This document shows positions 23,788 to 33,307 of a stretch of DNA of 64,000 nucleotides, piece after piece (position 1 is the stretch's first letter; each line of letters begins with the position of its first letter). Origin of the DNA: GWE2-42-39 sp963668595 (GTDB lineage Bacteria > Bacteroidota > Bacteroidia > Bacteroidales > Prolixibacteraceae); NCBI GenBank assembly GCA_963668595.1, contig OY764876.1, forward strand, positions 3,162,001 to 3,226,000, read 5' to 3'. Both the position numbers and the translations under genes were made by a program. The notes under the pieces are model-generated. The model did no database searches and was not told where the DNA came from. It worked only from the letters and a program-made list of their open reading frames with translations.

Positions 23788-25671
23788 CTAATTATCATCT
23801 TCAGCCGGAATTGCTGAAAGAGGTTCTATGTTTTTCTCATAACCATCGTAGCCAAAGTTTTGATTCAGTTGCCCTTTTGCATTCGAACTTATTGCAGCTT
23901 GAGGAATTGGCCAAAGAACATGAAACGGACTCATTGTATATTCCTGTCCGTTATTCGCTTTCACTCCTTTATTGTAAAAGTCAGTATATTCCATAATCCT
24001 GTCGTAGAAAAAGTTACTAGTTCCAAAGTTTGCTTCAGAGTAGGTTTTTCCCCGATATGATTTGCCTGTTTTAGCAAATATAAAAGCGATACGGTTTAAC
24101 TCTGTTTTTCGTGGTTCTTCCCAAAATAATTCGCGAGCCCGTTCATCCAGAATAGTCCCGATATCAAATTTTGACTGATCGGTATATGGAGCTGCCCCAG
24201 CCCTTGTTCTTACTGCATTTACATCAGCCATTGATTTTGTAATATCACCTTTCCACCAATATGCCTCAGCACGAAGCAAATATGTTTCAGCTAAACGAAA
24301 TACATACCAATCGTACGAGCCACCCTGTGGCTGTGTTCTGCGCGGATCGGGAGTATAGATCTTGTAATGGGGCCATCCGAACCAGTTTCGGATTGTATCA
24401 GTGGTCAGCACTTTTCCATTTTTATCGAATAATTCGAGCGGTTTATTGTAATATGCACTGGTGGTTTTTATGGAAGGATTATTGTAAACCAAATCTTCCA
24501 TGTTCATCCAGTTGTATTTTTTATGACGAAGATCGCTGGAGTCGTCCCATATTTTTTTGGTATGATACGATGTTCCTCTGGCTCTTCCGATTCCCCGTCC
24601 AAAAGTCTCAACCAGTTTAATCTCTTTGCTTGCCAAATCCGATGTTCCCTGAGGGTAACCATCAGGAGTATATATTCTATTTGAGTTGGAACATCCCCAA
24701 AAAGGAACTGCATTACGCATAATTTGCAAATCGAGACGGGAATCAACCAGGTCTTCTCTTGATATAACCATAAACAATACTTCTTTATTGGTCGCAATTG
24801 CTTTATTCTGCCACCAGTGTAACCGGGAAACGACATCATCGCGAACAACTCCAAGTTTTGTCAGATAGTCACCATCTTCTTTGGGTACTGAACCAAAAGA
24901 AGCAGTCATCAAAGAATATGCACCTCCCTCAATTACAGCATTTGCCGAGGCAACAGCTTTATCGAAATCGCCAAGTGCGAGGTTGATTTTTGTTAGCAAG
25001 TGTCCGGCAGCTCCTTTGGTTACCCTTCCCCGATCAACATTATCAGAACAATATTGGGCAGCAAATTCCATGTCCTTTTGAATTTTCCGAAGAATAACTT
25101 CTCTCTTTGTAGAATAGAAATCGAGTTTGGGTTCTTTCACTTCGTTGCCAATAAAAGGAATATCTCCAAATTGCTGGGTCAACCGATAATAACGAAAAGC
25201 CCGATGAAAATAAGCAGAGCCCAATACCGCATTTCGTTCTGCTTCATCTTTAAACGTAGCTTGATTAATTCGGCTAATCACCACATTTGCATATTTAATT
25301 CCTTTGTACCCTTCGTACCAATACCAGCCTATTTTATTAAAGTCGCCGTTATTCAACTGTGAAGTCGGAGTGATCTGAATATTCAAATTCTGAGCCGGAC
25401 CTGGCTTATCAGTAGTTCCTTCAACACAAATCTCAGAAAAAACTAATTCTGTAATTATTGGTGCTGCATCTCCATACCATTCGTAACGCATATTCCGTTC
25501 ACAGGCAGTAAGCGCGGCGTACATCCCTTTTGCATCAATAAGTGCATTCTCCGGAGCGAAAAACGAAAGAGGTCTTGGTTCCAGCCACTCGTCATTGCAG
25601 CCTATCGTCCCCAGCAACAACGCAACAAACAGAAGCAGTCGGTAATAGATGGTCGTATATTTTGTCTTCAT
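23788..25671 (-). CDS. SusD/RagB family nutrient-binding outer-membrane lipoprotein
   Basis: A 627-residue surface lipoprotein that caps the neighbouring SusC pore and binds the imported ligand. The lipobox is LLGTIGC with Cys25. SusD-family features include the N-terminal TPR-rich region (AYFHRAFRYYRLTQQFGDIPF, with NAVLGSAYFHRA), GRVTKGAAGHLLTKINLALGDF, YDWYVFRLAETYLLRAEAYW, VRTRAGAAPY and the terminal WPIPQAAISSN..GQLNQN. Start and length fit the family. It begins 21 bp after the SusC stop, so the two are one translational unit. The ligand is not evident; the neighbouring enzymes suggest a glycan or glycoside. Confidence 0.95.
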   Translation of the reverse strand: MKTKYTTIYYRLLLFVALLLGTIGCNDEWLEPRPLSFFAPENALIDAKGMYAALTACERNMRYEWYGDAAPIITELVFSEICVEGTTDKPGPAQNLNIQITPTSQLNNGDFNKIGWYWYEGYKGIKYANVVISRINQATFKDEAERNAVLGSAYFHRAFRYYRLTQQFGDIPFIGNEVKEPKLDFYSTKREVILRKIQKDMEFAAQYCSDNVDRGRVTKGAAGHLLTKINLALGDFDKAVASANAVIEGGAYSLMTASFGSVPKEDGDYLTKLGVVRDDVVSRLHWWQNKAIATNKEVLFMVISREDLVDSRLDLQIMRNAVPFWGCSNSNRIYTPDGYPQGTSDLASKEIKLVETFGRGIGRARGTSYHTKKIWDDSSDLRHKKYNWMNMEDLVYNNPSIKTTSAYYNKPLELFDKNGKVLTTDTIRNWFGWPHYKIYTPDPRRTQPQGGSYDWYVFRLAETYLLRAEAYWWKGDITKSMADVNAVRTRAGAAPYTDQSKFDIGTILDERARELFWEEPRKTELNRIAFIFAKTGKSYRGKTYSEANFGTSNFFYDRIMEYTDFYNKGVKANNGQEYTMSPFHVLWPIPQAAISSNAKGQLNQNFGYDGYEKNIEPLSAIPAEDDN

Positions 25672-25692
25672 AATTTGTTATTCTATTTGTTA

Positions 25693-28600
25693 TTACAATG
25701 TTAAGTTAACTCCTATTGTGAAATAGCGGGGGTTTGGTCCACTGTTTTCAGGATCCCAGAATTCCCATTTGGGAGCCCACCATCCAACATTGCGAATTGT
25801 TCCGAATACCTTCATTTCCTGTAATTTGGTTTTACCCAATAACCATTTGGGGAAAGAATATGCGAGTGAAATATTATCCAACCGGATAAACGAGCGATCT
25901 CTCCACACATCGAATACAGCGCCACCCTGAGCCGAATAAATGCGGGCATAGTCGTTATACGGTGTTTCGGGAGTCCAGAACGGCAATTTATATGAGTTAA
26001 CCCTTTCCGGGAAGCTGTCTCTGTTTTTCGCTGAGTTTACAGTTCCTTTATGTCCCCAATAAGAGTACAGCATGAATGAAGCTTCAAAATTTTTGAACAA
26101 AGTAAATGAGTGGCGCATATTCCAGCGGAATCGAGGTGTTCTGTATCCCAGAAATTCTTTATCCAGATCATTTATCGTTCCGCTGTTATCCACATCTTTC
26201 AACTTAAAATCGCCAGGGAATTGACCATATCTTGCTGCTTCACTTTCTTCTCCTATTTGCCATACCCCAACAATACGTGGTTGCCAAATAATATCAATTG
26301 GCTTACCTATAAACCATCCGTTTGTGTAGTCGTCAGCTTCCTTTTTCCCGATTACATTTCCTTCAGCATCGGTTACATTCACCATGTCGCCATATAAGTT
26401 TACAATCTCATTTCTGTTGAATGTAAGATTAAAATTGGCGTTCCAGGTAAAGTTCTGACGCTTCATTATTCGCGAGTTAAGAACAATTTCCATTCCGTGG
26501 TTTTTTACCTTTCCAAGGTTGGTTGCAACAGAGCTAAATCCAAGGATGTCGGGCAAAGCTCGATCGACGAGCAAATCTTTTGTAACCGCAGTATAGTATT
26601 CGATTGTACCATCTAAAACTCCATCTAAAATAGAATAGTCAAATCCGAAATTTAATGACTCCGTTTGTTCCCACTTTAAATCCGGATTTGCCATACGGTT
26701 AACATACAATTGGGTTCCTTCGTAAACCGTTCCTGAAAGTGATTGATAGGGGTATTTGCCGGTGTTCATGTCTGACAAACCTTCGTAACGGCCAATCGCC
26801 CGATTCCCGTTGCTTCCCCACGACACACGTAATTTTCCGTAAGTAAGAATGTCATTTTGAATAAAGTCTTCATCGGTAAGAACCCAGCCGAGTGCAGCAG
26901 ACGGGAAATAGCCATACGGATGATTTTGTCCAAACGCAGAGTATCCGTCGCGGCGCATGGTTAATGTAAGCATGTAACGATCTTTGAGCGAATAGAAGAT
27001 TCGTCCCATCAGAGCATTTCCTGTTTCGTATTCATCGTTACTACTTATTTGAAATGTTGTTCCTGTTCCGGAACCCATGTTGTGGAAGCCCAATGCATCA
27101 GTTGGTTGAAAATTCTGTGCTGACATATAGTTTTCCCAACTTTGATATTTCTCCGCATTGATAAGCAAGGTAACATCAAACTTGTGTATGTCATGGATAG
27201 TTTTGTTCCATTTTATCAGATTATCAATCTGCCAGCTATATTCCTTTCGTTGAAGACGTTTAGCCTGGCCTCCGAATTTCACCCACTCTTCGTGTTGTGT
27301 TGATTGGTGATTCATAAACTCATACCATTCAAATCGAGGAGCAAAATTCAATTGATACGACAAATTGAATGGAAGTTTTATTTGTGCATACAAATTTGTA
27401 TTAAGGGTATTATAAAATCTCCTTCTTTCCTGAAACTTCATGTCGTACAACGGGTGCTTTGCCCCTCGTCCCAAATCGTCAACCGGACTTATTCTCCATG
27501 TTTTACCATCGTCGTTGTAGATTGATCCCCACGGTGAATTATTGATTATTTTACCCCAGTCAGCCTGAATCGTTGGATCCGGATTGGATCCATCGCTGTT
27601 TGCGCGGTTCATTTTACTTTCGTCACGGTTAGAGAACTGAGTATTTATCCCAACATTCAACCAATCAGTAACTTTTGCATCCAAATTAATCCTGCTCCGA
27701 ATAGTTGAATAACCATCCCCAACAATTATTCCTTCGTTATTATTGTAACCCAGCGACATATAATAGGTGATGTCTTCTTTCTTTCCCGAAAGAGAGATGT
27801 TATGATCGTGACGTAAGCCATTCTGAAATACCATATCAGCCCAGTCAACCGATTTTCCGGCTTTGTAATTTTCTATCTCAACAGGGAGTAAACCAATGCG
27901 AGCCAGCCAAATATCAGTTAAATCGCCTGCTGCACCATCCCGCCACATTTCTTCAGTAACACCGTCGGCGAACTTATTAGGATTCTCAAATTTGTACAAT
28001 TTGCTATTGGTCGCTGCATTGTAATAATTCAACGATTTCATCACTCCTGTACGCCACAAAAGAAATTCATCCGGGCCGTAAACATCCTGCATTGTTGCCA
28101 TAGTTGCCAGACCAACACTCGAATTTACATTGATTATTGGCTTTCCCTGTTTCCCTTTTTTCGTAGTGATAATCACCACTCCATTTGCAGATCGCGCTCC
28201 GTAAACGGCAGCAGAAGAAGCATCTTTTAGTACATCGATTGATTCAATATCGTTGGGATTTATATCTTCCATTCCCCCCTGATAAATAATTCCATCCAAC
28301 ACAACCAATGGATTTGACGAGGCTTTCAATGTGTTGTCTCCCCTTATTTCAAGGCTACCTCCCCCCTTCGCATTGGTCGAAAAACCAACTTGTAGCCCGG
28401 CAATATTCCCTCTTAACAGGTCCTGAATTGCCTGAGGCTTTTCATTTACCATTTGTTCAGCTTTCACCGACGAAACAGATCCGGTCAAATCGCTTTTTTT
28501 CATCGTTCCATAGCCAATGGCAACTACTTCTTCTAATCCGATAGTTTCGGCCTGCATGGTAATTTTTAGCGATGTTTGGTTATTCAATACAACCTCTTGC

Positions 28601-29163
28601 ACTTTCATTCCAACAAAAGAGAAAACCAGAACATTGCTTCCTCCCGGAATTTCAAGCTGAAACTTTCCATTTACATCTGAAACAATACCAATGGTTGTAC
28701 CTTTTACCAAAACAGCAACGCCTGGTAAAGGAACCCCATCTTCATCAACCACCAGACCAGACACTTTTCTCGATTGCTGAGACATATTCGGTGAAAATGA
28801 TTGCTCTGTTGAAAGAACAATTTGCCGGTCGCTGATCAGATATTTCACTTTTGTTCCGCTAAACAGAGCACTCAATACATCTTCGATGCTTTTGTTCTTA
28901 AAATTAGCAGAAACAACACGATCCATATCAACCGTTTTTTGGTTAAACAGGAAATAAAATTCCGTTTGATTTTCAATCTCGTCAAGCACTGTTCCCAAAG
29001 TTGAATTCTTTAGGCTAAGGTTTAGCTTCGTTTGTTGTGCATACGAGTTCAATGCGAAAACCTGAACAATTCCGATCAGGTAAATGATGAACGTAAGTCG
29101 CATAATTAATAACGTTTTTTTAAGACTATCGGGGATAGCCTTGTCCGTTGAACTTTTTTTCAT
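25693..29163 (-). CDS. SusC/RagA family TonB-dependent outer-membrane transporter with STN domain
   Basis: A 1156-residue transporter. A signal segment at about 18-42 leads to an STN signalling domain (about 48-118, LKNSTLGTVLDEIENQTEFY). A CarboxypepD_reg domain follows (about 130-215, VSGLVVDEDGVPLPGVAVLV). A TonB-box-like EEVVAIGYGTMKKSDLTGSV leads to the plug (KPQAIQDLLRGNIAGLQV, VLDGIIYQGGMEDINPNDIE, SAAVYGARSANGVVIITTKK). A beta-barrel follows, ending in an aromatic C-terminus (FTIGVNLTL). The STN domain implies regulation through the FecR/ECF pair immediately upstream. It is paired with SusD 21 bp downstream. Confidence 0.96.
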   Translation of the reverse strand: MKKSSTDKAIPDSLKKTLLIMRLTFIIYLIGIVQVFALNSYAQQTKLNLSLKNSTLGTVLDEIENQTEFYFLFNQKTVDMDRVVSANFKNKSIEDVLSALFSGTKVKYLISDRQIVLSTEQSFSPNMSQQSRKVSGLVVDEDGVPLPGVAVLVKGTTIGIVSDVNGKFQLEIPGGSNVLVFSFVGMKVQEVVLNNQTSLKITMQAETIGLEEVVAIGYGTMKKSDLTGSVSSVKAEQMVNEKPQAIQDLLRGNIAGLQVGFSTNAKGGGSLEIRGDNTLKASSNPLVVLDGIIYQGGMEDINPNDIESIDVLKDASSAAVYGARSANGVVIITTKKGKQGKPIINVNSSVGLATMATMQDVYGPDEFLLWRTGVMKSLNYYNAATNSKLYKFENPNKFADGVTEEMWRDGAAGDLTDIWLARIGLLPVEIENYKAGKSVDWADMVFQNGLRHDHNISLSGKKEDITYYMSLGYNNNEGIIVGDGYSTIRSRINLDAKVTDWLNVGINTQFSNRDESKMNRANSDGSNPDPTIQADWGKIINNSPWGSIYNDDGKTWRISPVDDLGRGAKHPLYDMKFQERRRFYNTLNTNLYAQIKLPFNLSYQLNFAPRFEWYEFMNHQSTQHEEWVKFGGQAKRLQRKEYSWQIDNLIKWNKTIHDIHKFDVTLLINAEKYQSWENYMSAQNFQPTDALGFHNMGSGTGTTFQISSNDEYETGNALMGRIFYSLKDRYMLTLTMRRDGYSAFGQNHPYGYFPSAALGWVLTDEDFIQNDILTYGKLRVSWGSNGNRAIGRYEGLSDMNTGKYPYQSLSGTVYEGTQLYVNRMANPDLKWEQTESLNFGFDYSILDGVLDGTIEYYTAVTKDLLVDRALPDILGFSSVATNLGKVKNHGMEIVLNSRIMKRQNFTWNANFNLTFNRNEIVNLYGDMVNVTDAEGNVIGKKEADDYTNGWFIGKPIDIIWQPRIVGVWQIGEESEAARYGQFPGDFKLKDVDNSGTINDLDKEFLGYRTPRFRWNMRHSFTLFKNFEASFMLYSYWGHKGTVNSAKNRDSFPERVNSYKLPFWTPETPYNDYARIYSAQGGAVFDVWRDRSFIRLDNISLAYSFPKWLLGKTKLQEMKVFGTIRNVGWWAPKWEFWDPENSGPNPRYFTIGVNLTL

Positions 29164-29258
29164 AAATTCGGCAAGTTTAACAAGTTAGACATAGTTTAAC
29201 GCAGTGTAACACAACGGGGAAGTGGCTCCAACACTTCTCCGTCTTTTATTTCACCCCG

Positions 29259-30278
29259 TTATTTTCGGTATATAATTACTTTTTGTTTCTCATATTCATT
29301 TTTGTTTTCTATTTGAGGTTTACTTATCTGATAAGCAATGGGAGTTGTCATGCTCAATAATTCAAGTACCCGGGAAAGAGACTCTTCCTTAAAAGTTGCC
29401 CGGTACGGTAACTCCAGTAAACTGCTATCCTGACATTCAAAATCAACATTGTACCAGCGCCCCAATCGATTAATAACCTCACAAAACGGAGTATTTCGGA
29501 AAACCAACTGTCCGTCTTTCCACGAAGTGTATTGTGAGGCATCCACCTCTGATACTGATCCAGATCTTAGCGCTTTATCTACAACTAAGCGATGGTTAGG
29601 AGAAAGAATTGTTGTATGACTGGTCTTATTTGACAATATTTTTATTTGCCCTGACTCCAAAACAACTTCTACATAGCGATCTTCCGGATAGGCTGAAACA
29701 TCAAACCGGGTTCCCAACACCTGAACATCAAATATATCGGTGTTAACGACAAAAGGATGTGACGGATCCTTCTTTACATCGAAAAAAGCCTGACCTATAA
29801 GATCAACGTTTCTGTTTTTTTTAAACGGGATACGATACTTTAGGCTCGACCCACTGTTTAACCAGCCACTACTTCCATCGGGCAAATTAAAACGGGTGCG
29901 CATACCTGCCGGACAAATAATTTCAGTAAAGGTAGATTCCGATTTTACTTGATCCCATTGGTAATAAAAATAAAAACTAACCAGAATTAACGGCACAACG
30001 AGTATTGCCGCAATGCGTTGAAATGAATTGAATAAAGTTCCCATAAAACGAAACTTCCGGCGTTCTTTTTTCTGTTGAATCTGTTGTTGAATACGATTAC
30101 GGAGGATACTAAGCTTTTCTTCCGAAAGATCAGCTGGTTTTGTTTTCTCCCACTCTTCTTCGAGAAAGGGGAGAAGCTGCTGAAAATCTTTCTCATTTTC
30201 AAAAAGATGAATCATCTCCTGATATTCATCTCTGGAATACTGATGGTGGATAAATCTGTTAAAGGTTTCTTTTTTCAC
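29259..30278 (-). CDS. FecR-family anti-sigma factor of the SusC/D locus
   Basis: A 339-residue membrane-bound anti-sigma regulator. The cytoplasmic part occupies 1-86, one membrane helix lies at about 88-107 (RIAAILVVPLILVSFYFYY), and the periplasmic FecR domain has FNLPDGSSGWLNSGSSLKY and FFDVKKDPSHPFVVNTDIF, VQVLGTRFDVSAYPEDRYVE. A DUF4974 module ends the protein (FRNTPFCEVINRLGRWYNVD). The start codon is GTG (no in-frame ATG upstream before a stop), unusual for this window. It lies between the ECF sigma and susC genes and should transmit the SusC STN signal. Confidence 0.92.
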   Translation of the reverse strand: MKKETFNRFIHHQYSRDEYQEMIHLFENEKDFQQLLPFLEEEWEKTKPADLSEEKLSILRNRIQQQIQQKKERRKFRFMGTLFNSFQRIAAILVVPLILVSFYFYYQWDQVKSESTFTEIICPAGMRTRFNLPDGSSGWLNSGSSLKYRIPFKKNRNVDLIGQAFFDVKKDPSHPFVVNTDIFDVQVLGTRFDVSAYPEDRYVEVVLESGQIKILSNKTSHTTILSPNHRLVVDKALRSGSVSEVDASQYTSWKDGQLVFRNTPFCEVINRLGRWYNVDFECQDSSLLELPYRATFKEESLSRVLELLSMTTPIAYQISKPQIENKNEYEKQKVIIYRK

Positions 30279-30418
30279 TTTCTATTGAATATTCTGTAAA
30301 GAGTATCCAAAAAGAAAATCACCCCCCTATCGGAATACAATATTTTTTTGATTTTTTTCTATCTATGTTAACCGATTCAACTAAAATCGAAAAAAACACC
30401 CGTCTTTCCCCTTCTTCA

Positions 30419-31024
30419 CTACCTATAAAAACTTCTCTCATTAAGAAGAACCCAAAGATAAATTCCTGTTATGTTCGAATTATAGAAACAGTCGCGGATT
30501 GTTTTCATTGCTGCGGTTAATTGATTCTCGACTGTTTTAGGAGAAATACCCAGATAACTGGCAATTTCAGATACTGTTAATCCTTCTTTGTAGTGCATCA
30601 GAAAAATTGCTCTTCTCCTTTCAGGCAGGCTCTGTATATATTTATCAAGCTGAGTCATGTAACAATGAAAATCAATCTCTTCATCTTCCTTTTGAGCATT
30701 CTGAAAAAATGAATCATAAATCTCAGCCTTAAATCGTTCAACTTTTGCCTTTTCCAGAAAATGTTTGCGGATAGCATTCAGTGTAACAGTGAATAAATAA
30801 GGACGAAAAGGGAGTTGCGAATTTATTCGTTGCCGGCTTTCCCATATTTTCAGAAAGATATCCTGAACAATTTCTTCTGTATCGGCATCCGCTTTGAGAA
30901 ATTTGAACGAAAAAGCGTACAATTGTTTTGCATATCTGTTGAAAAAATAATCAACAGCATGGCTTTCTCCTCGCTTTAATGCTTCAAGAAAGTAAGTTTC
31001 GTTTATGTCTTTTTCGATCCTCAA
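30419..31024 (-). CDS. ECF sigma factor of the SusC/D locus
   Basis: A 201-residue ECF sigma-70. Region 2 has FFNRYAKQLYAFSFKFL and DTEEIVQDIFLKIWESRQ; region 4 has LPERRRAIFLMHYKEGLT and VSEIASYLGISPKTVENQLT. No ATG opens the frame; the likely start is TTG at 31024 (xRIEKDINETYFLEALKRG), though a further upstream non-ATG start cannot be excluded. It is followed by FecR (141 bp gap) and susC/susD, and should drive their transcription when FecR releases it. The DUF2264 gene lies 101 bp upstream on the same strand. Confidence 0.9.
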   Translation of the reverse strand: MRIEKDINETYFLEALKRGESHAVDYFFNRYAKQLYAFSFKFLKADADTEEIVQDIFLKIWESRQRINSQLPFRPYLFTVTLNAIRKHFLEKAKVERFKAEIYDSFFQNAQKEDEEIDFHCYMTQLDKYIQSLPERRRAIFLMHYKEGLTVSEIASYLGISPKTVENQLTAAMKTIRDCFYNSNITGIYLWVLLNERSFYR

Positions 31025-31125
31025 TCGTTGTATTAATAGTCCGAAAGTAGCAAAATCTGTTTTGCATACTTTCAGACCTATAAAAATATAACTGAATTTA
31101 CATAAATTCTACTATCACCGGGCGA

Positions 31126-33180
31126 CTAGCAAGAACGATGCCCGTCAATGTCTCTGAAATCAATATCGTAAACCTCACCATTTGCCAGAGTAATTGTAGC
31201 GCCCAGCGTAGAATATTGCAAGGTAACATCCTTGATTCTGATGTCTTTAATTGGCGACAACTCTTCAGTAGTCCATTCTTCATTATCCATTCGGTGAAGC
31301 ATTACTGTAATCATCAGCTCCATGGGCGGATTTTTAGCCATGCGCTTTTTTCGGGCGAAGATCACTGTACTTTCGTCGGCTTCGGCGTTGCATCCGGAGT
31401 GTACCAGCGTTTCCAGCCGGTCCCAGCCACAATAGGCAATCAGGGCAATACGTCGCCCTGAAACAGAAGCTGTCATTACTTTTTTATCGCCTTCTTCGAA
31501 ATAATTCACAATTGCTTTAGAGCCGCCAATATGCGGCATCCCGAAATGCCCAAGCGTTAATTCGTATTCAAAAGCCAGACGAGTACGATCGACCCGAATT
31601 ACGCCACCCGGAATGGTAATTTCGGCCAAATCGATGATGTACCCAACCCCATTATTGGGCGGACGGCGCATGATCGCCTGCCGATACAATACATGGCCGC
31701 GCACACCGTTGAAAAACATGCTTTGAGAGATGGTGAACGACCGATTCTTTTCCGAATCATTTTCCACAGTTTTACCAGTGAGGTAAAAGTTTACATCGTC
31801 GCCACGCACATCGCGCGGATCCTGACTGCGGTAACTGTATTCCATTGATGTTCCTCCCTGCGGATTGTGGTCTTCCCATGGAAAATGTGTGTTGTAGGCC
31901 AGTTTCGAATAATTTGGATCGTCGTAATACACTTTCCCCGGAATAATTTCGGAAGTGCCGGTTTTCCCATGATTAACAAGCATTAAACCGGGATTTTCGA
32001 GAACGACTTTATTGGACTGTTCTCCCAATTTTTCCCACATGCCATCGTTTTCTTTTGCGGTCCAGAATGGTGAATCGTCGGGCAAAGCCAGACAGATGAA
32101 CGGCAAAAACATCAGGAACGGACTACCTGCGCAACTGTAGTTTTGAACCATGTATTCTTTTTGTCCGTAGAAACCCAAACTCGGAATATTGTTGTGAAAA
32201 AACTCTTCGCGGGTAACAAACTGCAACAACGAACCAGAACAGAGCCTGCGTGCCCAACCAGCGTCCAGCAGTGTTTTGTTTTTCAACATAAAGGCCACAG
32301 GAAAAGCCCCTGAAACCCAGGTGCGGTAACAGATACTGCGCGACCACATGTTGATATAACCATCTCGTCCAAAAAAACTAGTGAGTGATTCCATTAATTT
32401 CTGCGCCGATTTTTCGATGATTTCAGCAATTTCAGGATAATACTCGTCGCCGAACGTACGGTTCCAAATGGTGGTGTAAACAATGAACAGACTGATGGAA
32501 TAGTAATTATAGGTTTGCTCGAGATACCAGCCATTGCCTGATTGATACGACACGACCCACATCAGGTGACTTTTCAGCAACTCGTCGTCAATTTCGTAGC
32601 CATATTTTTTCAGAAAAGAGAGGGCTATAATATTGAAAATCCTCCAGTTGTTTTGCGTAGTACGGTGGTGGGCCCATTTCGAAATGGTAATCACCATCTC
32701 GTTTTTCTGCTCTTCGTTATACTGCGACCAAATGGTCTCAGGCATCAGTAGCAGCGTTTTAAACAAGCCGCCAAACTCGCAGGTAAACTGATAGTTCGAA
32801 TCGGGCAAATCGTCGGGCATGGGTAGCGAATTGACATGCCCGGGAGTGAAAGCATTGTATATCTGACGACTGTAATAATCGCGCAGGTTGATGCCTTTAA
32901 TAGTCGTTGTCGGATCGATATGAATTAGTGGCCCTGCCAGGGTAAACGTTCGTTCGAGCGCTTCAAAGTCAGCCGACTTATAGCGCCAATCCGGGGCATT
33001 GGGCTGCGGATAGGTTTTTCCTGGAACCGATGGAAAAGTCAGCGGATCATCAATCGAGCCGACATGAATAAACGCCCGTTCCAGCAAGTATTTGGCTAAC
33101 TCAATGTAATGTATTTTTGTCATTCCAGTGAATGGACTTCGTTCCAAATCCGGATTCACAACTTCAAAAGCATTTTTCAC
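31126..33180 (-). CDS. DUF2264 domain protein (possible GH154-like glycoside hydrolase)
   Basis: A 684-residue cytoplasmic or periplasmic protein without an obvious signal peptide (MKNAFEVVNPDLERSPFTGM). An (alpha/alpha)-barrel-like N-terminal two thirds includes RDYYSRQIYNAFTPGH, NNWRIFNIIALSFLKKYGY, NGWYLEQTYNYYSISLF and GRDGYINMWSRSICYRTW. A beta-rich C-terminal part follows. This matches DUF2264, which I recall being linked to glycoside hydrolase family 154 (beta-glucuronidases); that link is from memory and substrate is unproven. It is the fourth gene of the minus-strand catabolic run, after two PmoA-like genes and a Gfo/Idh oxidoreductase, and directly precedes the sigma/FecR/Sus genes. 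A uronide-cleaving role would fit. Confidence 0.82.
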   Translation of the reverse strand: MKNAFEVVNPDLERSPFTGMTKIHYIELAKYLLERAFIHVGSIDDPLTFPSVPGKTYPQPNAPDWRYKSADFEALERTFTLAGPLIHIDPTTTIKGINLRDYYSRQIYNAFTPGHVNSLPMPDDLPDSNYQFTCEFGGLFKTLLLMPETIWSQYNEEQKNEMVITISKWAHHRTTQNNWRIFNIIALSFLKKYGYEIDDELLKSHLMWVVSYQSGNGWYLEQTYNYYSISLFIVYTTIWNRTFGDEYYPEIAEIIEKSAQKLMESLTSFFGRDGYINMWSRSICYRTWVSGAFPVAFMLKNKTLLDAGWARRLCSGSLLQFVTREEFFHNNIPSLGFYGQKEYMVQNYSCAGSPFLMFLPFICLALPDDSPFWTAKENDGMWEKLGEQSNKVVLENPGLMLVNHGKTGTSEIIPGKVYYDDPNYSKLAYNTHFPWEDHNPQGGTSMEYSYRSQDPRDVRGDDVNFYLTGKTVENDSEKNRSFTISQSMFFNGVRGHVLYRQAIMRRPPNNGVGYIIDLAEITIPGGVIRVDRTRLAFEYELTLGHFGMPHIGGSKAIVNYFEEGDKKVMTASVSGRRIALIAYCGWDRLETLVHSGCNAEADESTVIFARKKRMAKNPPMELMITVMLHRMDNEEWTTEELSPIKDIRIKDVTLQYSTLGATITLANGEVYDIDFRDIDGHRSC

Positions 33181-33307
33181 TCTAATGTATTTAGATTATA
33201 AATTCTGACAACATATCAATCAGCCACTTTTCAAACGCTTCTGTCATTCCGCCCAGAATACTAATTTTACTATAAGACGTATGCAAAAAGCAGTTGAGAA
33301 TGAGGCT

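Noticed and set aside
24261..24620. 119-residue plus-strand ORF opposite susD
   Set aside because: Trp/Cys/His-rich antisense frame without any family feature.
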